Positions 38,185-54,669 of a stretch of DNA of 64,000 nt are shown one piece after another. This stretch comes from Chrysomallon squamiferum (lineage: Eukaryota; Mollusca; Gastropoda; Neomphalida; Peltospiridae). A program made the position numbers and the translations under genes. Under the pieces are notes generated by a model, which worked only from the letters and a program-made list of their open reading frames with translations, was not told where the DNA came from and did not search any database. How positions within the stretch are numbered: the stretch's first letter is position 1; the number at the start of each line of letters is the position of its first letter. Location of the stretch: positions 11,891,980 through 11,955,979 of the forward strand of contig CM022669.1 in NCBI GenBank assembly GCA_012295275.1, written 5' to 3'.

Positions 38185-41100
38185 TTGTTGTTAGGTTCTG
38201 GAAAAGATTAATATATTTTGACATTATCTGGAATCTAAAATTGGCCACAGTCACCAAATTTGCCTTTTTTTCTCTCTCCCTTGCTGAGAGTAAATTTTTT
38301 TCTTTTTTTTTTTAAATTTTATTTTATCCTCACCTGATTAAATGAATGTTTTTGAGAAATATATAATACTCTTTCAACCTGTACCATAATTCTCATCTGC
38401 CTGCTTTTGTCACAATGAACAAGTATATTATCTTTCAAAACAGAAGACCTGTCAACAAAAAAGAAATCTGAAATCCTGACACAGTTGAACCAAAACAAGA
38501 AGACAGAATTCATTTTTGAAATATTAAATTATGGAAAATCAAAATTGCTGATAAAAACATATTTTTTTTCTTTTTTCAGGACAAATATATTTAGAATTAA
38601 ATTTGTGACCATTTCAAAGGATTAATACTGTCAGTGCTATTTGTCTTATCAAAATAATTGGTGCGTTTTTGTATGTTCACTATTTATTTATTCCCCATAT
38701 ATATTTTTTTTAATAGTTAGAAACTTAAAATAACATGTTCCATGAAAGGGATGCCAAGGTTCTTTTCTTATTTTAGTTATCATTTAGTTGTTATCTATAT
38801 TTAGACTGGCTGAGAACATACAATTTGTTTAAAGTTTCTAATCCATACAGATCTGAGTCGTAACCAACAGCAGACAAAACAAACTTCGAGTTAGAAATTT
38901 TTTAACTAAACACAGCTTCTGGGTCAGATATTGTTTTTAATACAGTGAACAGAATTTAAAGCTGAACTGAAATATATAAATGCTATTTTGCTTTAACTTG
39001 TATCAGGTGAATCATGTTTATAAATATTAAATCATTTTGCAGAATATTGTCCTAATCATGAAGATAGTAAAATTACAAGTTAATAACTAGAACAATCGGT
39101 TCTGATTTGATTAAGGTAAGTCTCGTAGACATCCAGTGCTTACAGATATGAGACAAGAAACAGATTTAAAGAACTTACGATAAACATGTTCATTATAAAT
39201 AATTCTTTCTAAAATTGAAATTAATGTCTTTGCCAGAAAAGAGGACATTATGCAAAATGTGTTTTATTTATAAAATCATTTCCATATATTTGTATGTCTG
39301 TCATTTATACATTTATTTCCATTATTTCCTTTTTTTTTTGGAAAAATTCATTGTTTATATTCTTTATACTTAAATTAGAATTTATTTCTGATAAACCTGG
39401 AGCATAAGTTATAATGAGAGTTATTTCTGTTTTTTTAACAGAAAAATTATTTTTACTGGGAAGATACGATATTCCATTTTTAAAATAAAAAATCTTTTAT
39501 TGTTACGATTATAAAATGATTTAATTATTTTGTTTTTATTACAGTTTATACCTACTTACTTATTTATTTATTTAAGAAAATAAATTTATTAAAAAAAAGA
39601 CATTACACTTCTAAAGTTAACATGAGCATTAAGTTTTAATTGTTCAGACAAGATGGCTGTTTAAATGAATTTGTTTCAGCCAAGTACTATTTGCTTTTTA
39701 CTTTTGGTAAAATAATTTCCTATGGAGTTTGAAATTTTGTGCAAATATATTTTTGTAGATGTTTTGTTTTTTGTTTTTTGCATTATGCAAATGAATGGGG
39801 ACTTTTATTTATTTTTTTTTAAAACTGTTTCCATTTTATAAAGATGCTGTTTATTAAATTTTCTTTTTAAAAAAAGAATTTGACAATTGTTAGAACCTTC
39901 ATGATTGCAGACTATAAATTTATTTTATTTTATTTTTTTAATGCTTTATTTACATTTTTATTCATTGTATTTAGCATTTCCTTTTTGCAGTTAATTATTT
40001 TAGGTCATATACAAAAAATAATTGTACATATTTATTAAAAGTAATAAGCTGAAATGTGTGTGTGTGTGTGTAAAATATGGTTTAGATCAATTGCTTGTTT
40101 TCACTGCCGTAGGTAGTTCACGCAAGTTGTCACAAACCTTTTGCTTCCTTAACACATAACAAGTAACCTGATAAATAAAGTGTTCCAAACTTTGGTCTGT
40201 AGATCACTGAGAATCCAGGACCTCAGTACAAAATTTCAAAAGGCTGCAGTGTATAATTATAATATTTATGTTGTTGTTATCTTTCTTAATTTATTGATGA
40301 AATATATATCTAAATTTACTCATATAATTATCTTTAACTGAATATTCAGTTACATTTATCTTTCAGCTGAGATATGAAACTGGGGAAAAAACTTATTTTA
40401 TGTTGCAAAGACAGACTTCTTCAAAGCAAGGAAATAAAAGGTGAAACGGTGGGGAACCACTGGCGATAGAATCATATTCCATGTCATAAAATTTCTTCTA
40501 ATTCAGATATATAAAATCACATTAACCAATTAATAAAAATAAACTTTATTGTCTACAAAGCAAAACAAAAACGTATTTGTTTTTCTGTTATATATTTATG
40601 ACAGGCTTATGTCATTGCATGAAAGCAAAATAGCAGGTTATTTGAAAAATATGAACATGTATTCTAAAAAGTAAGGGCTTTGATGTGCGTGGAAATTTTT
40701 TTATAGAAAAAGTCCTACTCTCATAATATATATACATTCATTGTGCCATTTAGAAATAAGAGAAATGAAATATAATAATTTCCAAATTAGAACTGAAAAT
40801 ACCATGTATATATATTATTGCTATACATTTGTTACAAACATCATTAATGGTTTCCAGATAAGCAATAATTATGTCTGTTTAAGAAAAATAAAAACAGTGG
40901 AGGTGGACTGATGATAATAGTTTAAAAGTTCTACATGTACTATTAATAAACATTTTTTTTTTAAATCAGAACTTATAATAACATTTTCTTTTGTTACAAA
41001 TATGTATAATAATTGTCCCAATTAAACAGTAATAATGTTGCTTGCACAGATTTTTTTTTCTCTTTTCTCTTTTTTTTTTTGTGTTGGGTATGTTAGATTA

Positions 41101-41197
41101 CTGATTTCTACAAAAAAAGTGTTTGTCTTTGCACAAAGCATGTACAATTAAATAATATATATACTTCACATGGTGTTTTATTTTTATTATTCATATC
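38185..41197. other. 3' flank of the PWWP gene, no gene seen
   Basis: About 3 kb of AT-rich sequence with poly-T tracts and a short GT run near 40058. No frame with protein character. Probably 3' UTR plus intergenic DNA between converging genes. Confidence 0.5.
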
Positions 41198-41461
41198 TTA
41201 AATCTTACAATTCAGTTTCTCTGCTGGTTTGCTATATGGTTTTATTTTACAATCACAATATTGGACAAAGTGTAAATCTGTAGCAAAAACTATTTCACAA
41301 ACACTGGAAAAAAATGTAGGCAAAAGTTTTAATATTGTGCGTTGAAATTGGAAATGTGCTGAAGGTATAAACTTCAAGATACTGACAAATCTTGCTATGA
41401 ATGATAAAGACAAAGTTATTACCAGTTTAAATAATGTGTATCACAAAGTTTGCTGTACACC

Positions 41462-42151
41462 TCATGTCTTATCCTGCAGAACATATTCAAATTCGTATGT
41501 CCAAATGCTAATCAAACCATGAAAGTACCGATGGGTTCTAAAATTGACTTGAACAAACCCCATACTTTTGTAAAGATTTCTTGCAGGTTCATGAATTGGA
41601 GTTGTAATTAATTCAATAACACTGTAGTTGTGACTTTTACAGAAATCAATAGTTTTCTGTACCAGTTTTCTTGCAATACCTCGTTTTCGAAACTGTTTTC
41701 TCACGGCCATTCGTCTTAGCCATGCTATTTTCTTAGGCGTCTTGAACATATTTAAGTTTTCTTTCTTCACAATCGCTATTGTTCCTGCAACTACGCCATC
41801 GCATTCTGCAACCCAGAAATGATTATCTTCATCAGCACTGAAATAATTCTTATGAACATCTTTCATATCTGAAAGAGGTGGTCCGTAAATATAAAATATT
41901 GCAGCTAAAAATATTAAGAAATAGACGACGACAGAGTACAAGCACAGAAATGATAACAAGATGTATATGGACTGATAATAAATGAGACAAAGACTGGAAC
42001 AAATAAAAATGATCGACAGTGATCTTGAGTGGTTTACAGCAAACATGAACGATGGATAAACATTGCTGTAATTTGCTTCTTTCAAGACACTCCACACTTC
42101 GGTTTTATCTAAAGGTGTCCAAGACCTTATGATTATATTATGTTCAGACAT
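41462..42151 (-). CDS. NAT8-like membrane GNAT N-acetyltransferase
   Basis: Single-exon gene of 229 residues. Residues about 44-90 form a long hydrophobic hairpin (SLSIIFICSSLCL to FLAAIFYIYG). The GNAT fold follows: HFWVAECDGVVAGTIAIV (108-128), the acetyl-CoA pyrophosphate loop in RRMAVRKQFRKRGIARKL (146-163; Q153-x4-G158-x-A160) and EPARNLYKSMGF (188-199). A membrane segment between an N-terminal alpha-beta start and the GNAT core is the NAT8/NAT8L (camello) arrangement; those enzymes sit in the ER and acetylate cysteine conjugates, aspartate or lysines. The substrate cannot be read from the sequence. The lack of introns contrasts with every neighbour and is common in NAT8-type genes. Confidence 0.85.
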   Translation of the reverse strand: MSEHNIIIRSWTPLDKTEVWSVLKEANYSNVYPSFMFAVNHSRSLSIIFICSSLCLIYYQSIYILLSFLCLYSVVVYFLIFLAAIFYIYGPPLSDMKDVHKNYFSADEDNHFWVAECDGVVAGTIAIVKKENLNMFKTPKKIAWLRRMAVRKQFRKRGIARKLVQKTIDFCKSHNYSVIELITTPIHEPARNLYKSMGFVQVNFRTHRYFHGLISIWTYEFEYVLQDKT

Positions 42152-42423
42152 TAGAACACTGCATTTGAAAATAATAATATTATATTCTTATTATTTAAAT
42201 GATACTATGGATTAGACGCATCAGGTTATCGAAGATTTTCATCTCTATCCAATTGTACACTTTAGAAACAGACTCGCTTATCCTGGAGTCTGAAACAAAT
42301 ATTGCTTATCGAGACATCATACCTCCATCCACTTCCTATCGGCATTTTCGTGCGTGCTTGTTGCTACCTGAACCAAATAACAGTAACTTTTGTAACATAA
42401 CTTAGTTATTTATATCTTATAAA
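42152..42423. promoter_or_regulatory. shared 272-bp promoter region, NAT8-like and TBCA
   Basis: The two start codons are 272 bases apart and diverge. The interval has more CpG and GC than the flanks, notably 42290-42370. No TATA box is placed with confidence. Confidence 0.5.
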
Positions 42424-43774
42424 ATGGCTGATCCAAGAATTAGAAATTTGAAAATCAAGACAGGTGTTGTTAAAAGGTTTGCATTTTAAATAATATTGTT
42501 AGTGAAAAAAAAAAATACAGTGATATGAGCAATGACTGAATGAGGGATAAAAAAAATGTCTATTAAAATTTATATTTTGAAAAAAAAGAAAAAAAAGAAG
42601 TATATATATATATATTAAATATTTAAGAACATTATTAAAATAATGTAAATTTAGTAACTATAATTTCCTTCATTTCACAGAGAATTAAACGAGTTTTAAC
42701 CGAGAAGTTTTATTCGTTCAGGGATTTGTTGCAATTATTTAGACTGCAATCCAAGGGTCGTGGAACTGGTTTATGGACTCTAGTTGGTTGATAAACTTCT
42801 TTTATTAATTCTAAAACTAATTATTAATTGGAGGATAGGACTAATTAACTATTAAATTATGTTCCCAATTTTAATAAATTATTAATAATTTTTTAAAGTT
42901 AGGCCAGTTAATTCAGAAAAAGAGTAAACAGACATTTTAAGTAAATTTGAACGTTTATCTGTACAATTAAATAAATATTTTTAAGTGCTTTCTTGTTATT
43001 TGTTTTATAAAAAGATGCATAATTTTTAAGTTTTATTATTAATATTATTATTATTATTTTATTATCGTTTATTTACATTTGTTACATAATGTAAAAATAA
43101 AATTTCAGATATATATTAAAATACAGTTTAAAAATTTTGTTATCATGATACACCAAGTAGATCAAATATAAAATAAAATATCAACTATTTTTTAACAAAT
43201 AATTCAATATATTTAATTCAATCAACAATTATATTTTAATTGTTTAACACTGATAGGTTAGTGTAAACTTGTGATTGCCACTTCTTTGTATTTATAAACA
43301 TATCAGTTAGAAGCAAGAAATCTTTCATGCATATTCTCATAAAGTGAAAATTCATACCAATTTTTGAAAAGTCAGCAGAGTATTTAGAAGGACATAATTT
43401 ATGAATCTACAGTTCACACCTGAAATAACAAATAGCAAGTTCAAAAATATTTAAAATGATTATAAATAAAAAAATAATAAAAACCATCATAAGAAACTGG
43501 TGGTACATTGTTTTTCACAATCTCAAAATGAATTTTTAAAAATATTCTTAAAAATGCAAGAATGATTGAAAAAAAAAGAAAAAGAAAAGCGGTGTAAACA
43601 TTACTTTTTTTGTTGCAGACTGACCAAGGAGAAGTCCATGTATGAGCAAGAGGCTAAAAAACTTATAGAAAAAGTAGAAAAAATGAAAGCTGATGGAGGT
43701 GATGAGTATGACATTAGAAAACAGGTTAATGTTTTCATTTATTATATTATAACTTTTTGAGTTGAACTCCTGAG

Positions 43775-43811
<37 letters not shown>

Positions 43812-44391
43812 AGAGGGGTTGTTTGTTGTTAAATGAGAATAATTTTTCATATCTAAATTTATGCTTAAATTGTTTATTAGTGTTGCAGCTACTATAACAT
43901 AAATTATTATTTCTTTAGACTGAGGTAGCTGAGGAATCTAAAATGATGATTCCAGATACTATTAGAAGATTAACTTCAGCAACCAATGAACTGGAAAATA
44001 TACTGGTACGTTTCAAATGTGATAATGCACACCGAATGTCATGCTTTGCCTGTTTGTTATTATTTATTTAATTAACAAGTATTAACCAATTTTTTCTCTC
44101 TTCAAACGAAAACCTAAAAATGGGTTTTAATGATAAAATTTCATTTGTATTTAATGTTAGTTTTAATTCATGTGAATTCGATATTGAGGTTCATTACTTA
44201 ACCAAAAAAATTCAAATAGAGATTAACTTCTTACGGTTTTTGCTGCTGTGTCTGTTTACATATAAAACTGGCATCTCTATATCTGGTTTCTTCGTGTGTT
44301 CTAGAAAACAGAAGAAGAACTGGCCGAGGCAGAAGAATACAAGACAGCAGAAGAATGTTTAAAAGCAGCCAGGACTGCTTTAACCTGTTGA
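42424..44391 (+). CDS. TBCA: tubulin-specific chaperone A (cofactor A)
   Basis: Cofactor A captures beta-tubulin released from the CCT chaperonin and passes it on for heterodimer assembly. Exons: 42424-42476, 43619-43724, 43919-44005, 44305-44391 (TGA), GT-AG and in phase, 110 residues (human 108). Family landmarks: MADPRIRNLKIKTGVVKR at the N-terminus, MYEQEAKKL, EKMKADGGDEYDIRKQ, ESKMMIPDTIRRL, and the acidic C-terminal helix EEELAEAEEYKTAEE. The whole protein is predicted helical, as expected for its three-helix bundle. Confidence 0.96.
43773..43805. repeat. poly-T tract
   Basis: Uninterrupted T run in TBCA intron 2. It opens artefactual frames on both strands. Confidence 0.85.
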
Positions 44392-44446
44392 ATATCAGTA
44401 ACTCATGACTCAGTCAGAATTCTCAACTATTACAAAATGTTCTCTA

Positions 44447-44902
44447 AATAAAGGACCCATTTAACTGCCCTCATCAAGTCAACTTAATATTTGAATTGTA
44501 TTTAAAAAAAAAAACTTAAGCACTAAATTCTCCCTTATTATCCCAAAACTGTTCAACAATATTTAAAACATTTTTTTAAGCTTTTGGGTATTACTAATAA
44601 ATAAGATTGAATATAAATAATATACTCATACTTTGATAAAGTCCAGTTTATAAAAAAGACTGCAAACCCCCCCCAAAAAAGTATTCATGTTACATATTGC
44701 AATTTGCTTAAAATTTTGTTTCATTGAAATGTTTGTATTGTGTACCATTATTAATTGGTTATATTTCAATGCGTTTTACAGTGTTGTTTGAATTCTGGCA
44801 TCTTAATAATTTATAAAAACATGGCTAAATGCTACTTTGAAAGATTCATTGGTTATTTGTGTATATGTCTGCATTAACATTTCTTACCATTTCTTGAATA
44901 AA
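44447..44902 (+). terminator. polyadenylation signals of TBCA
   Basis: AATAAA at 44447-44452, about 55 bases after the stop, and a second at 44897-44902. Two 3' UTR lengths are possible. Confidence 0.45.
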
Positions 44903-47900
44903 AGTTTCTATTTGTATTCATATTTATTACATTTAAGTTTGCAGTATGTTATGCTTTTTTTTTATTAATTTTGTGTACTTTTAATGTGCATATAACTTTA
45001 AATTTTACGAATAGAACATTTTAATTATAAATTTTGTTTACTTGGAAATTAATGTAGAATTAGAAAATAAAACACTGCAGAAAACATATAGTTGAATATA
45101 AAACGGAATTAATCATAAAATGGTTAAACTGATTTTGTTTTACAGGAAAATTATAATTGAAAAAAACAAAAAATCCCACTAAAAAGCTACATTTTTGGAA
45201 ACTACTGACTGTTTAACATGTGTTAAGTCATATAAATCTTCAGTGATAAACAATAAACCATTGCATACCTAATCTTTATTCACCACTCATAGCACATAGA
45301 AGACATTTTTGACTGCTTCAGAATATATTTAAAATACATTAAAGTATGCATGTTACAAGATGTTGATCTGAGTAAGCTCTTTTTATCTTATTTTGTATTT
45401 AAGATCAAAATTTTCATTTTCCATTTTCTTTAATTGTTGTTTAATAGAATTTGTTTTTTTTTTTCCTCTTACATTCTGGATTTTTCTTTGCATATGTCAT
45501 CCTCAATAAAATATTGATTAATTTCAATGAATTTCATGTTTTTCTATTCTTACTATAAGCATTCCACTGTGTTTAAAAATGTTATGACATTACTGTAACA
45601 GCAATACAATTATTAGCATAAAACTGAATTCTTTACAACCACTATATCTTCTATCTGTTTTAATAAGAAATTTCGTTAAAGATACATTTTAAAAATTTAT
45701 ACAGAGGTTTTTTTCATATAAAAAAATTTGCACTGGTTAATTATCTGATAAAGGTGATTTATTACCATTGTTACAGAGTCACTATCAGTAAAACAATGTT
45801 TTTAAAAAATGAATCCTTGTTACTAATTTGAAAGAGTGCTTAGTGACAGCTGTGGTTTTGACTCACAAAACAGTAATCAAATATGAATGACAGCTAATCA
45901 TCATAAAGTAAAAATGTGAAGGTATTGTAAAAAGAAAAACAGTCATATTCCCAGTATTGACAACCCCATCCCTCAGGAAAAAAAATGGGAACAAAAAAAC
46001 AACAAACATAATATAATAATGTTAAACCCTTTAAAATATTTTCAGCATACTATATATTTTAAATAAATTTATAATCACAAAACAAAATTTCAAAAATAAA
46101 GCATTTTATTTCATTAGCATTTAACAGAAAACAATTATATTTTTGTGCCAAATTCATGAAAATATGTGCTGTGGTTTTAATAGATGAATTATATAAAACA
46201 TTTGTAAGAACAACAATTTACACAGAAAAAAAAAAAACACACAGAAAAATTAAAGTATATTTATCAAAACCACACAAATACAAAACTACACTAACATATA
46301 TACCTCTGAAATGTCATTATTCAGTGAGTTATTCCAAATTTAAAATTTATATTAAAATTATGTTCTGATAAAAATGAGAATTTTAAGATGCCGTCACCCT
46401 AGTGAGATCCATGTTCAAAGATGTTCATACAGTATATAATTTAAGGCATTCACTTCTAAATTAAAATGAACTTAAGTCTTAAGAAGGCTTGATACAGATA
46501 AAGGCAATCCAAACAATAAAAACTATATATCTAACATTTCTTTTCTAACATTTTTGTGGTCTTAATTCTAAAAATGTAGCACAATATATATTTTTTGTCA
46601 TGTAATATGTTATTCACATTTGATTCATTGAATTAACAATCACCTGCAATATTTTCTGTTGGGGGGTGAATGACCATTTCAAAACCATATGGAATTTAAT
46701 AATATTAATTTTAAAATTGTGCTTCTTCATTTCATAGATTCAGTGTCATGTTAAACTCTTTGCAACCAATTTCCTACTGTTTAAAATAATAATAATAAAC
46801 AAAAATAATAAAGCCTATATATGAGAAACTATTACTAATTCTAAAGATAAACATGAAATTATTGAAACCAAATATGTAATTTTAAACAGAAGAAAAACGC
46901 AATAAAAATGCACCGTTATTGCAAATGTGACAGCTGAGATTTGTAATGTTTTATCACAGAATAAAATATTCATACAATTTGAATATATATATATATACAT
47001 CTGGTATATATTAGTTTTAAAATTAAAAATAAGCCAAAATTTAAAAAGCGGAAATAAATGTCTAATATTAATAAATGACCTGTAACATTCATTAACAATA
47101 ATTAAGTAATCCATTCTTCATAAATAAAAAAAAAATGATCATAACAAAATGTTTAATTTTTTAAAAATAAGCTGCTTTCTTTTTCTTTACAAACTACTTT
47201 ACTTTTCATTTAAATCATTAAACTTTGTGCCTTATTCTGTTAACATATGTATACATGTTTCTTGTATCTAAAATTAAAAATTCATAATTTCAAATTTCAA
47301 AAACAATTGCATACCTATATATACTTTTGAAAATATCTTAATACCTGTTCAGACAGTTCTGAGAAACAAAAGGGACAGACAAACACACACAACATGTCTA
47401 AGAAATAAAAGGACAAAGTGATTCAAAATAAATAAATTATTGTTATAAATAAATAGACATTAATAATCAATGTAACTGATTAGGATAACAAATAAAAAAA
47501 AAGTCACATAATCATGGCAACTGCAATCAATCAACTGCCATATTAAAATATCACAGACTTGATTGGGCATCGTAGTGCCTATCACAAAACATGCTCAGAT
47601 TCATGTTTGCATCACTTTCATTTCACCAAAATCACCAAGAAAAAAAAAAAAAAAAATGCATATAAATCAGTTTTACAAGATGTTTTAATTTTTAGTACTA
47701 GTTTTTCTCTCTACACCATCCTCCAAAAAGTTATAATTAAATATTGAAAATAATAATAGTACATATAACATTTGAAATAAGCCCAGAAGAAGATAATTAA
47801 AACTGGTAATCTTTTTATACATTTTACGGGAACATTTTTATTGTACAACCTCTGTAATATTTCTTTGAATATTATTTTAATAATTTATTTCTTTTCTTTC

Positions 47901-48091
47901 ATTCTTTTTAAAGGAATAATAATAAAAAAAATTAACTTAGATTTATTAAACAAATTTTTTTTTCAAACCTCTCTGTAAATGTTTATTGCTAAACTAAAAA
48001 TATTTTTTTTTAAATAAAAATTATATAATTTAAGAAGAGAAATAAAATGCATTTTCAGCCCTAGTAAGTATGCGATGTTTGAAACTGCTGA
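44903..48091. other. region between converging TBCA and zinc-finger genes
   Basis: AT-rich, no convincing coding frame on either strand. The right part should hold the 3' UTR of the zinc-finger gene. Confidence 0.5.
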
Positions 48092-49916
<1,825 letters not shown>

Positions 49917-50119
49917 TTAAAAACAAAGTAATGAATGTTACTTTTTTGTTTGTTTGTTTTTTAAGATAATTTTTAAGGGAGGAATTTAATTTATTTTATT
50001 TTTTATTATTTTTTATTTTTTATTTTTTATATTTTTTAAAATTATTTTATTTTAATTATTATTATTTAACAATGCTGGCCTTTTCACAAGACAACTGGCA
50101 AAAAATAATTGTACTGTTG

Positions 50120-50120
<1 letters not shown>

Positions 50121-50178
<58 letters not shown>
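50121..50178. repeat. ATT trinucleotide repeat
   Basis: About 19 ATT units followed by ATTT variants. Confidence 0.95.
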
Positions 50179-50281
50179 TAATTATTTATTTATTTATTTA
50201 TTATTTTTTAACAAAATTACTGCTATTTTTTAAAAATGAAAATTAAATGCTACGAATGAATAAAAAATAAAAATGTCCTAC

Positions 50282-50430
50282 CACACAAACTAAACGCGCA
50301 CTTCGTTATGGTATTTACTGTATGTGTTGTTGATCTACAACTGTTACTAAGAGCGGTTGCTAAGAACGCGATAGAATAACCGAAAAAGTATTACTTCATT
50401 CCATTTATTGATCAGTATTTATCATGATTT
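50282..50430 (-). promoter_or_regulatory. candidate internal promoter with two X-box-like motifs
   Basis: Two similar 12-mers, GTTACTAAGAGC (50343-50354) and GTTGCTAAGAAC (50356-50367), lie in tandem 13 bases apart. On the minus strand they read GTTCTTAGCAAC and GCTCTTAGTAAC, resembling RFX X-box half-sites with no spacer. CpG sites are clustered around them, and a GTG/GTAGGA donor ends a possible leader exon at 50282, facing the zinc-finger exon at 49915. RFX control of this gene is an inference. Confidence 0.4.
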
Positions 50431-52288
50431 CTTTCCAAATACAACAATAAACCTTACCGTCATTATTTTTCTTAAGTTTTGTAACTTTGTGTTGTATTTA
50501 GTTTTAAATTTACTGATTATGACTATAGTAATTTTTTTGCATAAATGTCGCAACACATCGGAAAACAACGAACATAGACGAAGCGCGACGATACGTTACG
50601 TTACATAACTTCATTTTCAATGTTTTCGGGTGAGTAGAATTCAAAAAGCACTATTAATCCGTCGAAAAAGGAACGTTATCTAACGAGCTGGACTAACGAT
50701 AAATAAACATATGTTTCTTCTTTCAGATAAAATAAAATCTGAGAATTCTTCGCAAAGGAACGAAACGTTTTGCAATTGCCAATATGGTCAATACAAAAAA
50801 GAAACAAAATTAACAGATTAAAAAAAAATATATATATATATATTCACCTTTTTCATGTATAATAATCATTTAATTAAAAGTTAAATTCTGCTCATATCAC
50901 ATAACTGATTAAATAATAATAATAAATAAATGGTATAATAATAAAACTGTACGTTAACATTACCAAACTGAAGGAATAGTAGAATCGTAATTTAGCAACA
51001 TCTGAACGTAATCGATGGTTAGTAATACTTACCATATTATACTTACTATAATAATGATAATCACGGGCTAATTATTAGTAAGGGACTTTTATGCACATTC
51101 CAGATATAAGAAATTAGTGTAGGCGATTGAATATCGTACCTGTCAAACCCAACATAATCCCCCATATTCGGACTTTTACAGAGGTTGTTGGGCCCCTGGA
51201 GGGGGATGGATTTCAATGTTTCTGTTATTATTTTCACTGTTATTATACTTATTTTTTTATATTTTTTTTAGGAAATAAATGTCTCATAAAATTGTAAATA
51301 TTTTTCATTACTTTTTTCTTCTTCTTATTTTTTTTTTTTTTAAATATTACATTATTTTTTGTAATTTTTTTTTCTTCTTCTTTCAATTTAATTTTTCATT
51401 AAAAATAACTTGAGTAACTATACTCAGTATTCTGCTGGGAAAAATATGTGGAACATTTGATTAAGTAATCATGTCATTTTGATTTAGTGTTATAACTGTT
51501 TATTGTTGTTTACCAAAATATTGTTATATAAAATAATTGTTGAAAATCATTACAATTTTTTTTCCTTGAGCATAAGAAATTGTAGTTTCAAAAGCATTAT
51601 CTTTACATTTTACTCCTCAGAATTGATAAAAATTTAATTATTTTGAAATAAATACAAATAAACTAATTAAAAAATAATAATAAATAAATGACAATGTACA
51701 CCTATTACTGTTGTAGAAAACTCTAAATCCAGAATTACATAAAATCTGATGTTTTATAACTAAGAAATCAGACTGCATCAAAAACAGGAGTATTAAAATA
51801 AAAGGTGATTTTCTTTTGCTTGATATTTAGAATTTGTTTTTAAGCTTACAAAATTCCAGAATCTAATTTCATGCATAGTCTGGGAAATCAATAGTGGGAA
51901 ATCTATAAAGGCTGACCAGTTTGGAATATTCAACTGAATCTTTGATAAATTATGGTTATATAATAATTATTATAACAAAACAGAGTTATATAATAATTAT
52001 CATGGTAACATATACAGAGTTACATAATAATTATTATAGAGTGAAAAAAAAGACTTCTTGTGACTACGTGTATGGCTACTCTTTTCAAATTAGCTACATG
52101 GGACCTTCCTAAAGAATGGGGAAGCACATACCACAGCCTTTTATTAAACCAGTTTGTAGAGGCATGAAATGGCCCAGTGAGTGCCTTGCAGAAGACTGAT
52201 CCAATACAATATTATACATCTGCCTAGAGTTTTAATCAAAGCTACAGTAAAGATTTTAACAGTTATTACCATTATTTTTAAAATGTGC

Positions 52289-53617
<1,329 letters not shown>

Positions 53618-54281
53618 TTACCTGCCAAAGAATTAAATAAAGAAATATTTTTTTTTTAAATAAAGGAAAATAAATAAAGTAAAAAATGATCTATACATTT
53701 GCCAAATGTTATAATTAATCTTACTTGTTTTAATGTTCAAAATGTGCTGTATGTAACTTATGAATAAAATAATTACATATATTACTTGGATTTTAATTTT
53801 CAGCCTGTAAATATCGAATTTATTTATTATTTCTACCTACAAATAGTAAATTAATTTATCAGATCTGCAACAAACATAAACACCTATTTTCTTATATATA
53901 CTGATAATAATTTCACAGTGAAAAATATGCTTTTGTCACCAATTGTTCCACTAATACTGACTACATATATTCTACATGTACTACAACATATTTTACTAAT
54001 TCAGAAAATTTTACTACTTATACACAACATAAATATTTTTTATCTATTTAATAATAAATATAATTTTAAAAATTAATGAAAAGAAGAACAATATAAAACA
54101 AAAAAACAAAACTGAAAATATAATAAATAGTTACAATGGTTTGAGAATGGAATTTCATTGATTTTTTTTTTTTTTTTGGTTTGTTAGGTTCACTATGAAT
54201 AAGCAAATTGCTAAAAAAAAAAAAAAAACCCATTTTCTAACACATTTGTCCAACACGAAAAACATAACTAAAAATAATTAC

Positions 54282-54669
54282 CGTTTACGTTATATTAAGG
54301 CCATCTTCAGCTCCTGTTTAACTTTCTCTGCAATAAATATTTGGTATCCCATGTAAACAATCCACCATAGAAACAGAGTTGTTGATGATGGGCATTAAAG
54401 AAGATTAAGTACTGTTACTGTTTATAATAGTTGTCATTTCTGTTAATGGCAATGTATATTTGAGTTACATTAGTTTTATCGTTTGAATAATGCAGGGAAC
54501 TTTATATGCATTCCTGTACCCGTCTTTTTTCATTTTCCACCCGGAAGGATTTGTTTATAGTACGAAAACAATAGATGTTACGTTTCTTTTTGAAACGTTC
54601 CGCTTTCCGTGAACCAGTCCACAAACAGTAGAACTCTTCCAAGTTGAGATTTACAAATGCAATGAGGAA
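54282..54669. promoter_or_regulatory. shared upstream region, zinc-finger gene and ULK3
   Basis: A minus-strand leader exon ending in a donor at 54281-54282 (AAACG/GTAATT) carries a five-codon upstream ORF (54304-54290, MALI-stop). It joins the exon at 53621. On the plus strand ULK3 starts at 54670. Between them, GTTTCTATGG on the minus strand near 54364-54373 resembles an RFX X-box left half. CpG content is locally raised near 54530-54620. Confidence 0.45.

Noticed and set aside
41850-42095. 81-residue minus-strand frame
   Set aside because: It is a shifted-frame shadow inside the NAT8-like gene.
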